In this document: positions 25,140-37,920 of the stretch, one piece after another | Position numbering within the stretch: the first letter of the stretch is position 1 | Layout: every line of letters begins with the position of its first letter | Assembly (NCBI GenBank): GCA_012295275.1 | Contig: CM022670.1 | Coordinates: 21,449,146 to 21,513,145 of the forward strand | Length of the DNA: 64,000 nt | Direction of reading: 5' to 3' | From: Chrysomallon squamiferum | Lineage: Eukaryota; Mollusca; Gastropoda; Neomphalida; Peltospiridae | Made by a program: the position numbers and the translations under genes | The notes under the pieces: generated by a model | Told to the model about the DNA's origin: nothing | Database searches by the model: none | What the model saw: only the letters and a program-made list of their open reading frames with translations

Positions 25140-28100
25140 TTAAAGAATATTTGTAGCAGGTTGGTGTGCATTTGATGCTATGAAAGAAATGTCTGAAAGA
25201 AGCACGACTCAAAAAGCTGTAAATTTCATTCTGTTTAAAACTAACTGTTGTTGCAGTATTAACAATGGGTTCAGATATATTCAGCATTAAAATGTGTTGA
25301 AAATGTTTGTTACATTTCTGAGGTGTACGGAAATCAAACTGTATTTTGTACTAAGTTGAGATTTTTAAAATGTTTCACGTTTTTAATTTGGTTTCACCGT
25401 CTTTTTCATCTTTTTCATGCTGATTAAAATGTTTTGTTTCTGCTTCTTATTTATTTATTATTAACATTAACATTATTTTTTTTATTATTATTTTCTTTCC
25501 CTAATTAAAATGTCATTACAGTTCAAGAAAGAAGATTTTATAACAACATTTCTGTTGTTTTATTAATAATAAATTTAAGATTTTGTTCTCATGTTAAATT
25601 CATGGTGACGGATAATTTGAGGTGTTTGTGCTGTTTCATCTATTAAAACCATACCTTGAAATAACTGAGAAAAAAGAAGTTAAAAATGTTACAAATTATA
25701 CTCTCTAATAATTAGGTGATGATTATTTAAAAATAATACTAATAAAAAAAATGTTTATAATATAACTTGAATCAATTCCAATTTTATGAATTTTAAAGCT
25801 GATAATTACCTACTTCATAGAACAGTTAAGTGTTTTACTTTTTGTAATTTATATTTAAAAAAAAAAAAAGAGAACATTTGAGATTTGTTTAAGAGCAATT
25901 AATTGTAAAGAAATATTTTCTATTAATCCCTGATATTGCTGTAGATTTATCATGTTAAATATCAGGTTGAATAAAGCCATCAATGTTGATACTGATTATT
26001 TTTTTACAGTAACAGTTCATTAAAAAGTACATGTTGTTTGGATCTTGAATTCCAGTAAGATAATAACAGTTAAGAGTATATTTGAAAAACATAATTTTGG
26101 GGTAATAAGAAAAGATCCAGATAAATTGCTTTTGCAATAATGAGTTAACTATATTCATAACAAATAGTGCTGTTATGGTAATTTTATATTTTGACATTGT
26201 CAACAGGATTTTTAAAAAACTATGTTGCCATACAGACTTATTTGATTTTAATTGTGATCCCTTTAACAGAGAAAACAAAATAAATCTTGTAAAGTTTAAA
26301 GCATTAAGTAAGTAACTGTTTTTCATACTGAGTTTGCTGTTATCGTCAAAAACACTGCATTGTTATATATGTGAATCATTGAAATATTGCACTTTCATTG
26401 ATCTGTTTAACCTCACCAAGCCAGTGGCATTCAATGTCTGACAGTCATTCATTAAATGGCTTTAGCTAGGAATTTTCTTACCTACTGACATATACACTCC
26501 ATTCATAATACCAGTATTGCTTTGATTCATTTGAAGAACAAAAATTACACCTCCACTATTTATTTTTATTGAATCAATATTTTGATTCAAACTTTTACAT
26601 TTGGATGATTAAAAATCAGTTATCTGTAACATTAAGAAGTTACAAATATGTATATATTTATATCACTGTTTCTACCTTCTTAATTTTATGACTTCATTTT
26701 TTATTTGTATTTTTTTTTTAAGTTCCATTATTTTGTGTTGCTGGAATATTTAAACCCAGATTATGAGTGAGTGGGCTGTAGTGAAAAGAACTAATTGAAT
26801 TTAATTAAACTATGTTAATTGAGATATGTATTTGTGTTTACATTTCTGTGTGAATGTGGAAAGTTAACAGGTCTCTGAAATTGTGGTGTGTGTCAGATTT
26901 CGACTATATGCAAAGGAAATTTGATGATATTTCATCAGTTCTGTTGTTATCGTTTTCCATAGAAGATGCTTGATTCTCAAAATGACCTAGAAAAATATCT
27001 TTGCCAATACATTTTAGTTAATTAGAAATATAACTGAAATCTTTTACTAATTTTTTATCTAAAAGAAAAAATATCAGAAATAAAAGCTTTTGTGCTTTTA
27101 ATACTGTAATCACAAAATTAATGTAATATTAAAACAGGTCGATATTCACATTAATAATATAAATGATTTGAACATTCCATTGAGTAGTAGAAAAACAAAA
27201 AATGTATTATGAATTGTTTTAAAAATTTGCAACGTTTTCAAAAATATATGGATTAAACACATTAGTTCTGTCAAATGCATTATTAGATATTTATAATTGA
27301 GAGGTAACTCACATCTGTGTCTGACCTGAGCAACTTGCCTTACAGAAGTGTTAATTTCATGATTTACAGTACTGTGTGTGTACTCAGTTAAACAGAAATT
27401 CATTTAACCACTGTCTTTCCTGTTAATCTGTAGTTTTTTTTTTTTTTTTTTTTTCAGGTATTTATAAAAAAAAAAAAAAAAAAAAAAAATTACACTATTT
27501 CAGTTTGTTAGTGTGGGTTGTTTTTGTTTGTTCTTATTCAGCAGAAATGTATAAACTGATTTCTTTATTAGACATAATCTACTTTTACTCTTGATCCAAT
27601 AATAAAAGTTACATAATAAATCAAGCTTTATTATCATTGTAATTATTTGGTGTTGTAACTTTTTCAGATGTGTTAGGGCTTAATTTTAAATGTAAATATT
27701 AAAAATTGAGGAACTTCTGTTCAAATGAACAATATTTGCTAGTTTGAAAACCAGGGCCAAAATTCATCATACAAGAACCAGAACAGAATAAGATGATCCG
27801 ATTGCATTGTATAATGATGAAGACTTACTATAGAAATCAGTCAAAATCAGCAATAGTAGCATAGTTGTAACATAAGATAAAAAAGGTAGAAGACAAATAT
27901 GCAAAAACATTAACACATTATAGTTGTATCTGCATCTGGCTCTCTTGTGAAGAATTACTAGATGATAAATTTTGTTTTTGTATTTAACATTTTCACCAAA
28001 TGTAGAAGACCAAAATATATATATATATTGTTGAAATGTATATCACAATGGAAAATTAATCTTGCCGGTGATTTAGTTTAATTTTGTGTTTCCATTTTTG

Positions 28101-31020
28101 GAATTGTGAAAATCATTTGTTAGTTTTATCTTCAAATAACAAACTTCTTTTTGTACAGTTTACCAAGTTCTGTATTTTTGATGGGTGAAAAACAATTTAA
28201 AATTATGTAATGATTTTATAATGTTTTAAATTTCATGATTGTTTGTATTAGTTTTTAAAATAAATAAATATTTGAAATTGCAAGGTGTTTATTTCTGTCA
28301 GAAATTTAAAAAGAAGGGAAAATTGTTTGAAATGAAAGTTTTCATTTTTGCCAAATTTAGAAATCTATACAGTATATGTATAGTTATGGTTGTGTTGGGT
28401 ATTTTTTTTAAAGGTCATATGGGTTATGATTACATGCTAATATATTTGAATGTTCAGATGTGTAATTTAACTTTTAACGTTGAATTATGTGTAAAATAAA
28501 TTCAAGTTGAAATTTTTAAAATAGTTTGTTGTCAAAATGAAAATCCAGTTGGGAATGTTATTTAAAATATGCAATGGTAGTAAACAAATATGGAGCAAGT
28601 ATAAATTTCTTTTCATCTTCTAAATATCTGGAATATATATATATACACATACATGCATGTATGTGTAATGAATTTTTACATCTGGGAAACCAAAGTTAGT
28701 TCCTGATTCTAAATGTAAAATAATATTCATTCTTAAACTTTTCTTTAAATTTTTAATGTTCTTATTTAAAAAAAAAAAAAAAAAAATTTGTTTTTTTGTT
28801 TTATGTTAAAGGCAGTTTCTGTTAAGACCATTATTACTGTCTTTTCCTTTATGAAGTGTACATACATTTCTCCCTATCGCAACAAAAAGAATGCCTGTCT
28901 AAATTCTGGACTTTTTTTTTTCCAATCTGAATATCAACCTATGGGTCTATACAGGCACTGGGCTTTTTACAGTTATCTGTCTGAAGGTGGTACATTTTTG
29001 CTGCACATAGAATCAGGAATTAAATCACAATAATGGCTTTGGAGCTAGTACTGAAAACTGATATCCATCCACAATGTTTTTATTTTGGTAGAAAAGGCCT
29101 CGAAAATAACACAGATCTAACAACTCCAGCAGAAACAAAATCATAGATGCTTTTGAAAGTTCTGAATGTCAGAAAAGAATTTGGTAAAATAAGCTAAAAG
29201 TTAACAGTATTCAACTATAAATTTTTGTATCTGTGCAAACTAGAGAGAGGAGTGATGATAAAACTGTTATGGCATAAGGAATATGATGAATACTTGCACA
29301 AGTTTAAATATCTTCAAAATGTGTAAACCCTGATTTGATGTGCAGGGTCACTTCTGATAATCAGTTTCTAACGAGAATGTGAAACTATTTTTACTGTGCC
29401 AATTATGACTATAGCTTAGATCAAACATTGTCATAAACATTTATAAATCCATTTAGGTGAAGTAACATTATCATGTGAATAAATCACAACATGTTATTTC
29501 TAATTCATTATTCATCATCTCATGCAATTTTTGTAAAACAACTAATAATGCTTTGATGATAATAGGTTGAAGAGGAAACAAAAGACATTCTCATGGAAAT
29601 AGTTTTACTCAAAAAATGTAAGCTATTTTCTTTAAAAATAACATTGTCTGGTGATGAGTGAAAATATTAAAAATAATCATAAAAATATAAAAATCTGCTT
29701 CGATATTAAAAGCAGTTTATTTAGTTTTCCATTGTTTTGTATATTGGAATTTAGCTGTGTATTATACAACTTCTAATTTTCTTTTTACTTTTAATTTAAA
29801 TTATTATTTATTTATTTTATTTTAGTTTTTTGTAGGATTTGAGGGGATAATCAAAGACTTTGTTTTGAAAGGTATCACAGTGTTGAATGAGAAAGAATCT
29901 GTATTATTATTGAACTAATTGTAATTAATGAAATTTATATAATACAAATTTGAATAATTATGTTCGTTCTTTGATGTTACTATAATTCTGCAATATTTTA
30001 ATTTTATTTATTTATTATTAATATATTTCTTTTTCTGTGTTGGTGAAAATAAAATAAAATTTTGGATTTCTGAAGTATTTGTTGTTAAGGTTCATTTAAA
30101 GTGTGTTTAACTAGTTTGTTGCATGTCCAGATACTAAGAGACAGGACACATCTTAGTCTACAACGTACAATCAGTATCACAGTGATTTCTATTTGATGGT
30201 AATTTCTCATTCCTGCCATTGTTCTACATGTCACAAAGGCTGTGCTAATAAAACAAAAGTTATGCAATGAGGTTGTATTTCATAATCTAGTCTGCAGCAG
30301 ATTAAAAATGTGTTCATACATTATCCCCAAAAAACAAAAAGAAAAAAAACAAAAACAGTTAAAAATAAAAACTTAAAAATTCTTACAGAAAGCAAAAGGA
30401 AATTTTCAAAAACGAAGCAATGTAGAAATAGGTGTACTAATTCACTAAAAAAAAACCTACTTCCTTCCGGAATTTTTTTACTCCGAACTAGTTTTTCAAG
30501 AACTTCTTGACGTGCACACCAGTTCTAGCATAGACCTTGTGTACTAGGGTAGGGTTGAAAAAAAATTAAAAAATAAAAATAAAGTGTTTGCATATTAGAT
30601 ATAAAATTACTTTTATTTTATTTAACAACAGTATAAGCCTTATAAAATCGGTAAAAGTTGACAGGTCAGTTACGTGTCATCTGGGGAATCCCCAAAAGAC
30701 ATTTGTATTATATGTGATATTTTTTTTTTCACATGTGAATTAAACGTTTTTAATTATAATCATTAATAATAACAAATCATGAACAGGCATGTACTTTTAT
30801 TTATAAAATAGATAGTTATATTTATTTGTAAATTAGACAGTTACAAGTTGATACGTCTGCCATTGGTCAATTTCAGTGACGTATTCATACAGAGAAACCC
30901 CCCAAGAGAAATTTTTGTTTTCTTGTATGTGGAGTTAAGTGTTTTCAGTCACATCGATTTATAATACCAAATTATGAACAGGTATGTACTGTTATTTATA
31001 AATTAGATAGTTATATTTAT
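25140..31020. other. Calnexin 3' UTR and gene-free AT-rich stretch
   Basis: No coding exon was recognised on either strand. A first candidate AATAAA for calnexin is at 25568-25573; several others follow (for example near 27598 and 30047), so the 3' end cannot be fixed. The stretch includes long poly-T/poly-A runs at about 27434-27489 and a poly-A at about 28769-28785. The longest open frame (minus strand, 25955-26326) has no family resemblance and is likely chance. Confidence 0.6.
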
Positions 31021-31025
31021 AATTT

Positions 31026-31110
31026 AATGAATCAATGAATTAATGAAACTTTAATGACATCTTAGGTCGAAAAATATATCGGCTGTTGGATGTCAAACTA
31101 TGGCTAAAAC
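31026..31110 (+). mobile_element. SINE-like fragment (ATCGGCTGTTGG family)
   Basis: A tract with tandem AATGAA words leads into CTTTAATGACATC, then AAAAATATATCGGCTGTTGG and TGTCAAACTATGG. The same core occurs at about 32676-32740 and 35262-35330, and in a decayed form at about 38075-38150. From general familiarity this core is a very common dispersed element in molluscan genomes; no database comparison could be made here. No coding capacity is present. Confidence 0.6.
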
Positions 31111-31119
31111 CAGGGAAAA

Positions 31120-33008
31120 CTTAATGGTCAATACTAATATAAAAATTAAATAGCTAAAATTAAAACACAGTGTAAAAAGTTTTGCAAAAATTCAAATATC
31201 ACAGATACATTAAATCTGACAATAAAAATTAGTATCACATAGTAACCAATATACAAGTTGCGCATGGAATCTAAATAATTCCATCACATTTCTTTGACTA
31301 AATAGATCTTTTCTTGTTTCTTTGAGATGATTGCACATTACCGAAATGTAGCTTACCATCAGAGTACATTGACAGTGGTCCCACTGAGGCGGTAGAGCTT
31401 TCTTCGATATACATTACTATGTCAAGTAACTAAGTAACTAACTATATGAACACAACACAGGACCATTTCATTGTTCATACAGGACTAGCCGCTATCCCAA
31501 ATAACATTTGATAACACAAAGTTGTTCACAACTGCACCAAACCAATCATGTTGCCAAAGACAAACTACATTTAAAATCAGTAAAATTTAAAACCAATCCT
31601 GGCATGACGGCCATGATTAAAATCCCAGCCAGTTTTGGCATTTTATTTTTCAGTGTCTTCCATGGCAATGTATTAAAATACAGACTTTGTTATCACCATC
31701 CCAATTAATGGAAAATGCACATTTGTATTTTGTGAATAGTGTCAGATACTCATGTTTCAAATACATCAGTAAAATAAAAATTAATAGAACAAATTACTGA
31801 ACTATGCTTGATGTGGTTATCAAGATTAAACTTTTTCTTATTTTTATTTTTTTAATTTCTGATAAATATATTCATATTTTCGTTATCTCTTTTATCCAGA
31901 TATAGGTAATATGTTTCAAAAATTACCTACTCAATTAATCAGACTACTGACTTATGTTAGTATTAGCGCTAATATTATATGTATGTTATACAGTATGTAC
32001 ATACGCATACTCCTGTGCATACATTCACACAGTTCTTGTTTGTTGTTGGTGGTGGTTTGGTGGTGTTTCTTCTTGTTTTGTTTTTTTTAATTTAACATTT
32101 TTATATTATTTTATTACTTATTAATTACTTTCGAAACAAACAAACAAAATGAAAACAACCCGTTCATATATATCATGATCGTTCAAAGAAACTTCCGAAA
32201 TTTTTGTTCCGTCTGTAATCCAGTGACTGAATATGAAGTTGCTATGGCGAAACAAAATTTAAACAAGTTACAGTAACAGAGGAGTTCGTTAGCGTTTTCT
32301 GTAATCACAGGCACATCCAATGGAAAGTAAACTGGAAGGTACTGAGCTGTGGAAAATTAGTTTTTTTCCGCGATTCTTAATAATAAGTCAGAGCTACATG
32401 ACTTGAAACTTACAGTTCGTACCGTACGTGTTGCATTTATTGAAATCAATATTCACGAAGTTTTATTAGTACCTTTAGTTCCGTTGCACCGGACATGTGA
32501 TGTCATGCTTCTATTTTCAGTTACATTTGCCTTGGGGAAACACCAAAGGGAAAACCTTTGTGGGACTTTAAGGTTTCTAATCATATTAATTATTAATAAC
32601 TTGAAATCATGAATAGGTATGTATTTTGATTTATAAATTAAATAGTTATATTTTATAATTAGTCACTTTAATTTTATGAATGAATGAATGTTTAATGCGA
32701 TCTCAGGCTCTAAAAATATATCGGCTGTTGGACGGGCGCTCGGTACCTTTTTGTTTTTCTTACAGCAATGTGGGTGAATTCTCAACCTCAAAATCGTACT
32801 CTAATTTATTATTTGTTTTAAAGGAGAATGAGATCAAATTTCTGTTTATTTTGTTACGGGAATTTCTTTAAAAGACGTAACTGAAAAATTTGAAAATAAA
32901 GCGAAACAGGGAAATAACCAAAAAATGACAATTGAATAGTAGAAACAAAATCGTGTATCATTATTATCAGACTCAGGTGTTTTGATTACTTAGTCAGGGA
33001 TATTTTTT
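31120..33008. repeat. Duplicated block, copy A (~1.9 kb)
   Basis: Sequence from GGTCAATACTAATATAAAAA to CTTAGTCA..GATATTTT recurs in the same orientation as copy B (33532-35593). The copies are similar through long stretches but differ by many substitutions and several indels. Copy A has about 80 bases near 31196-31275 that are missing from B. It contains one ATCGGCTGTTGG-type fragment near its 3' end. Its open frames are short and are not conserved as reading frames between the copies, so I see no gene. Confidence 0.85.
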
Positions 33009-33531
33009 CTGGCAATAACGTTACAGAAAATCGGGACTTTCTCGAAGATGACGATTTACGCATTTCGATGACTTAAACGCATACGACTTAGGCGAGATTT
33101 TTACTGTAATAGAAAAAATTCTTATTCACGAACCACAACTCTTACTTAGGAATGATCTCATGTTCATCTGCCAACTGAAACAGGCCTAAAATGTAATATT
33201 TAACTCAGTAAGTCTGTCTCTATTAGGTCTTCATAAAAATAAATACAACAAAAAAGAACAACAAAACTTTATTGAATGGATAAGGCAAATTTGATAAACA
33301 TATCTCTTTAAATTGGTTTTTGGTGACTTAAGGTTGACTTTAAAAAAAACCACACACATATCAAAACGCTAATATACAGAAAATGGATTTTTGAAAATGT
33401 TAAAATGCAATATCTTTTTCACTGTTAATAATATCTTCAAAAAGTTTTTCTGTTTTTACATTTGAAATTGGACTTCATTTAAAATTTGTTTTAAAAATGC
33501 ATTAGCATTACTACTAAAAGACAAAACTGAA

Positions 33532-35593
33532 TGGTCAATACTAATATAAAAATTAAATAGCTATAATTAAAACACAGTGTAAACAATTGTGCACAAATAA
33601 TTCCATCACATTTCTTTGACTAAATAGATCTTTTCTAGTTTCTTTGAGATGATTGCACATTACCGAAATGTAGCTTACCATCAGAGTACATTGACAGTGC
33701 TCACATTGAGGTGGTAGAGCTTTCTTTGATATACATTACTATGTCAAGTAACTAACTATATGGCCAATGTGAACACAACACAGGACCATTTCATTCTTCA
33801 TACAGGACTAGCCACTATCCCAAATAACATTTGATAACACAAAGTTGTTCACAACTGCACCAAGCCAACCATGTTCCAAAAACAAACTACATTTAAAATC
33901 AGTAAAATTTAAAACCAATCCTGGCATGATGGCCATGATTAAAATCCCAGCCAGTTTTATCGTCTTCTTTTTCAGTGTCTTCCATGGCAATGTATTAAAA
34001 TACAGACTTTGTTATCACCATCCCAATTAAAGGAACATGCACATTTGTATTTTGTGAAGCTTGGAGGTATAAAAATGAGTCACTAAAAATAATAAATCTG
34101 ATACAGTTGAATCACTTTGTTTCTCTGGTAAATTCTCTAAAAGAGTCTAAACACTGAAGATTTAGATAGTATTGTGCATTTTGTAAACATGTATTACTTA
34201 TTCATTCTGAATGCTAGCTTTAGAAACAAATGCAAATATTATTAAGTAGTATTTGTTATTTACATGCTCATCTCATTTTTGTATATATGTTACCTCCTGT
34301 ATGCAAAGAAATGAGCCCTGTAATGGATTTGACATGAATAGTGTCAGATACTCATGTTTCAAATACATCAGTGAAAAAAAAATTAATAGAACAAATTACT
34401 GAACTATCCTTGATGTGGTTATCAAGATTAAACTTTTTCTTATTTTTTTTTTTTAATTTCTGATAAATATATTCATATTTTCGTTATCTCTTTTATCCAA
34501 ATATAGGTTATATGTTTTAAAAATTACCTACTCAGTTAATCAGACTACTGACTTATGTTAGTATTTGCGCTAATATTATATGTATGTTATACAGTATGTA
34601 CATACGCATACTCCTGTGCATACATTCACACAGTTCTTGTTTGTTGTTGGTGTTTGTTTGGTGGTGTTTTTTCTTGTTTTTTTTTTTTTTTTAATTTAAC
34701 ATTTTTATATTATTTTATTGCTTATTAATTACTTTCGAAACAAACAAACAAAATGAAAACAACCCGTTTATATATATCGTGATCGTTCAAAGAAACTTCC
34801 GAAATTTTTTATCTGTCTATAATCCAGTGACTGAATATGAAGTTGCTATGGCAAAACAAAACTTACATGTTTATGATGTTACAGTAACAACAGACATATC
34901 CAACTGAAAGTAAACTGGAAGGTACTGAGCTGTGGAAACTATTATTTTTTTTTTTTTTGTCGCGATTCTTAATAATAAGTCAGAGCTATATGACTTGACA
35001 CTTACAGTTCGTACCGTATGTGTTGCCATTATTGAAATCAATATTCACGAAGATTTATTAGCACCTTTAGTTCTGTGCACCGGACGTGATGTCATGCTTC
35101 TATTTTCAGTTACATTTGGGGAAACACCAAAGGGAAAACCTTTGTGGGACTTTAAGGTTTCTAATCATATTAATCATTAATAACTTGAAATCATGAATAG
35201 GTATGTATTTTGATTTATAAATTAAATAGTTATATTTTATAATTAGTCACTTTAATTTAATGAATGAATGAATGAATGTTTAATGCGATCTCAGGCTCTA
35301 AAAATACATCGGCTGTTGGACGGGATCTCCTATGTCTTTTTTTCTTTTCTTACAGCAATGTGGGTGAATTCTCATCCTCAAAATCTTACGCTAATTTACT
35401 ATTTGTTTTAAAGGAGAATAAGATCAAATTTCAGTTTATTTTGTTACGGGAATTTCTATAAAAGACATAACTGAAAATTCGAAAATAAAGCGAAACAAGG
35501 AATAAGCAAAACTGACAACTGAATATTAGAAACAAAATCGTATATCATTACTATCAGACTCAGGTGTTTTGACACGACTTAGTCACGAATATT
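33532..35593. repeat. Duplicated block, copy B (~2.1 kb)
   Basis: Direct repeat of copy A (31120-33008), offset by about 2.3 kb at its start and 2.6 kb at its end. It carries an extra ~282-bp segment (about 34057-34338, starting GCTTGGAGGTATAAAAATGAG) that copy A lacks. The junction sequence GTGAA/TGAATAGTGTC is shared, so this may be an insertion in B or a deletion in A. The start of that segment also recurs at 35600-35690. Confidence 0.85.
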
Positions 35594-35596
35594 TTA

Positions 35597-35695
35597 TTAG
35601 AAATTAAGGGAAAATACACCTTTGTATTTTGTGAATCTTGGAGGCATGAAAATGAGTCAGTAAAAATACTAAATCTGATACAGTTGAATCATTTT
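35597..35695. repeat. Partial third copy of the duplicated block
   Basis: Sequence resembling 34024-34112 (ACATTTGTATTTTGTGAA, CTTGGAGG.ATGAAAATGAGTCA, CTGATACAGTTGAATCA) recurs directly after copy B ends. This makes the array at least two and a fraction units long. Confidence 0.75.
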
Positions 35696-35699
35696 TTTC

Positions 35700-37220
35700 T
35701 TCTAAGGCTTTCTGCTGAGAAAGCTTAGCATGTCTAGCACTCAAATACGATTCGTGTACATCAACATAAAGCTCTCCATGACAACTGCAATCAAATTTTT
35801 TCTGGCAGATATGCACACAAACCAGTTTTGCCCTTTAGAATCTAAATCCATTGTCAGTTCTCCATCTATGAAGTTTTACCAAACTCATGTTCGTTGTTAT
35901 TCTACTGGATGATTTATAGGAAATCTGAAAATGATCAGTTTATAAGCATTCAACACCAGGTGTTAAACAATGGAAAGAAAACAAAGTTACAAACAGGATA
36001 CTATCTGAAGGCACAGCCAACTGTTGTGGATGAATTTTGGACGAAGTCAAAACAACCTGAATTTAACAAGGTCTGCCATTTGAGAACTGAGAAATAAATC
36101 CAAGAAGTATACCTCATTAAAAAACCCATACTAGCATATCACGTCATAAGTTTTTTTCCAAATCAGTCCACAAAATGCTCATTTTTCTCTAGTCAAAAGG
36201 AAAAACAAAAGTTTTATTAGATGTTTTCTTACTCTCTCTTTACTTGGACGAATACTTGTGTAGCATTAAAGAAAGAAATCATCTTGATGACCCTAGCTAC
36301 TGGCCTTAAAGCAATAAATACAAATATCAAAATGGCATGTAAACATTGTTCTTGTCGATATTAACAAAATAAAGGTGATTTGCTCTTGAGCTTGTTCATA
36401 GCCAGCCAGTTGATCATATTGGGCCTCCCAGCCTGAAATTTCATTGTGTTGAAACATTTTTGTTTCTTATGAGATATACCAAGTCTACTATGCCAAACAC
36501 TGAATTATTACTGCAAACAATGTCAAAAAAAAGCTATCATTGCCTGTGCACACACGAATGTTGTGTGAGGTACAAATTAACTGAACTCATCATAGGCGAT
36601 CTGTCAACAAACAAGTTGTTCATCTTTTAGTATGTGCTGCCTGTGATCAGTGAACACATGTTGTGTACATACTACATGTAACGTTTTTTATGGTAAACAT
36701 CATTTGTGCCATAAAATATTAAAAACATTTTATTCATTCCAGGACCAAGCCTTGGTAAAACATTCCAGATTTGTAACTGGGTGGATCCTTTGACAACATA
36801 ACAATAATTTAATTACAACAAAATTTGTTCTGGTTTCATCTTTTGTGTTGTTATGATAGTTTTTAGGATGCAACATATTTTTAAAGTGCAATTTAAAAGA
36901 AAAAAAAAAGGAGAGAGAGTAAGAAATTAACAAAAATCAGTTATGGGCCATTCAAAAATTGTACAGATGAGTCAAAATATGAGTGTCCTGACTGGCCAGT
37001 CAAAAAACAAACAAACAATTTTTTTTTCAAGTGTGCATCTTCATGATATATATTAACATAAATGCACCTTTGTACAAATACACACACACAAAAACACTAC
37101 ACATACACACATACACACACACACACACACACACAGGTAGATATACACATATATACAGATTGATTTTTGCCTATTATTATAGTTAAGTACAAAATAATAA
37201 AGCATCATGTTTCTGTTTCA
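35700..37220. other. Unassigned stretch upstream of receptor exons
   Basis: No supported gene. Between about 35730 and 36097 (plus strand) two overlapping frames read like protein sequence. One runs FFLADMHTNQFCPLESKSIV. The other contains GKKTKLQTGYYLKAQPTVVD. They are broken by a stop/frame change near 35910, which suggests a decayed coding fragment, perhaps from a mobile element; I do not recognise the family. A (CA)n tract lies at about 37112-37135. The receptor's first exon and signal peptide should lie in or before this stretch but were not found. Confidence 0.4.
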
Positions 37221-37556
37221 GTTACCACGCTCTGAAACATCTAATATTCTGGATGTCATTCGTAAGTATATAAAATTAAAACAAACCCATGACTATTAAA
37301 TAAGAATTAAAATTTTACTTACATATTTCTTTTGTAATAGTAAAAGGTATATATACATATATGATGTGTTATTATGTGTGTTCAGTAGTGTAAACAAATA
37401 GCTATACTTCTGTAAGTTTCATTTTGTCTTCAGCTTTTATCTTTTATTTGTGAGAAGATTTTAAGCAAAATATGAGTCTTACATTAGTTACTACATGTCA
37501 TACAATTGTTTTTTAGATTTTAATGACAGTAGCAGAAGCTGATTCACATAAACCTT

Positions 37557-37650
37557 TGTGAGTTTGATTTTAATAATTATAAACATTTGTAAGTTTGATT
37601 TTTATAATTATAAACATTTGTAAGTTTGATTTTAATAATTATAAACATTT
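37557..37650. repeat. 31-bp minisatellite, three copies
   Basis: Three head-to-tail copies of GTAAGTTTGATTTTAATAAT followed by TATAAACATTT, with single-base differences. They lie just upstream of the receptor exon at 37921. Confidence 0.92.
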
Positions 37651-37704
37651 TAACAAGACTGTTTTTAAACACATATACTGATATCCATACCGATACATTA
37701 TATT

Positions 37705-37850
37705 CATCCAGTTTACATCTGAACATCAACACACTTTCATACTTATACAGTTCATACAGCATGTCATACATCTGAACATCAACACACTTTTGTACCTATA
37801 CAGCATGTCATACATCTGAACATCAACACACTTTCATACTACTATTCACA
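37705..37850. repeat. Irregular minisatellite (CATCTGAACATCAACACACTT units)
   Basis: The phrase ACATCTGAACATCAACACAC occurs three times (about 37708, 37768 and 37815). TTCATAC and ACAGCATGTCATA blocks of varying length lie between them, giving units of about 47-60 bases. Confidence 0.88.
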
Positions 37851-37920
37851 TACTTTTATGGATATACAGTGCACATCTGCATATTTACAGTATATTTTGT
37901 ATCATTCTCTGTATTTGCAG

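Noticed and set aside
25955-26326. 123-residue minus-strand open frame downstream of calnexin
   Set aside because: Composition follows the AT-rich background (Ile, Leu, Phe, Asn, Lys); no motif, no splice context, and it lies in the probable calnexin 3' UTR.
33808-34030. Opposed 60-residue frames in duplicated block copy B
   Set aside because: The same region in copy A is frame-broken, and neither strand shows a recognisable domain, so a real gene is not supported.
37222-37261. Candidate 40-bp receptor exon between TTTCAG and GTAAGT
   Set aside because: Splice sites look good, but in the phase needed by exon 37921-37989 it contains an in-frame TGA, and the other phases create stops in later exons. 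It may be non-coding or alternative.
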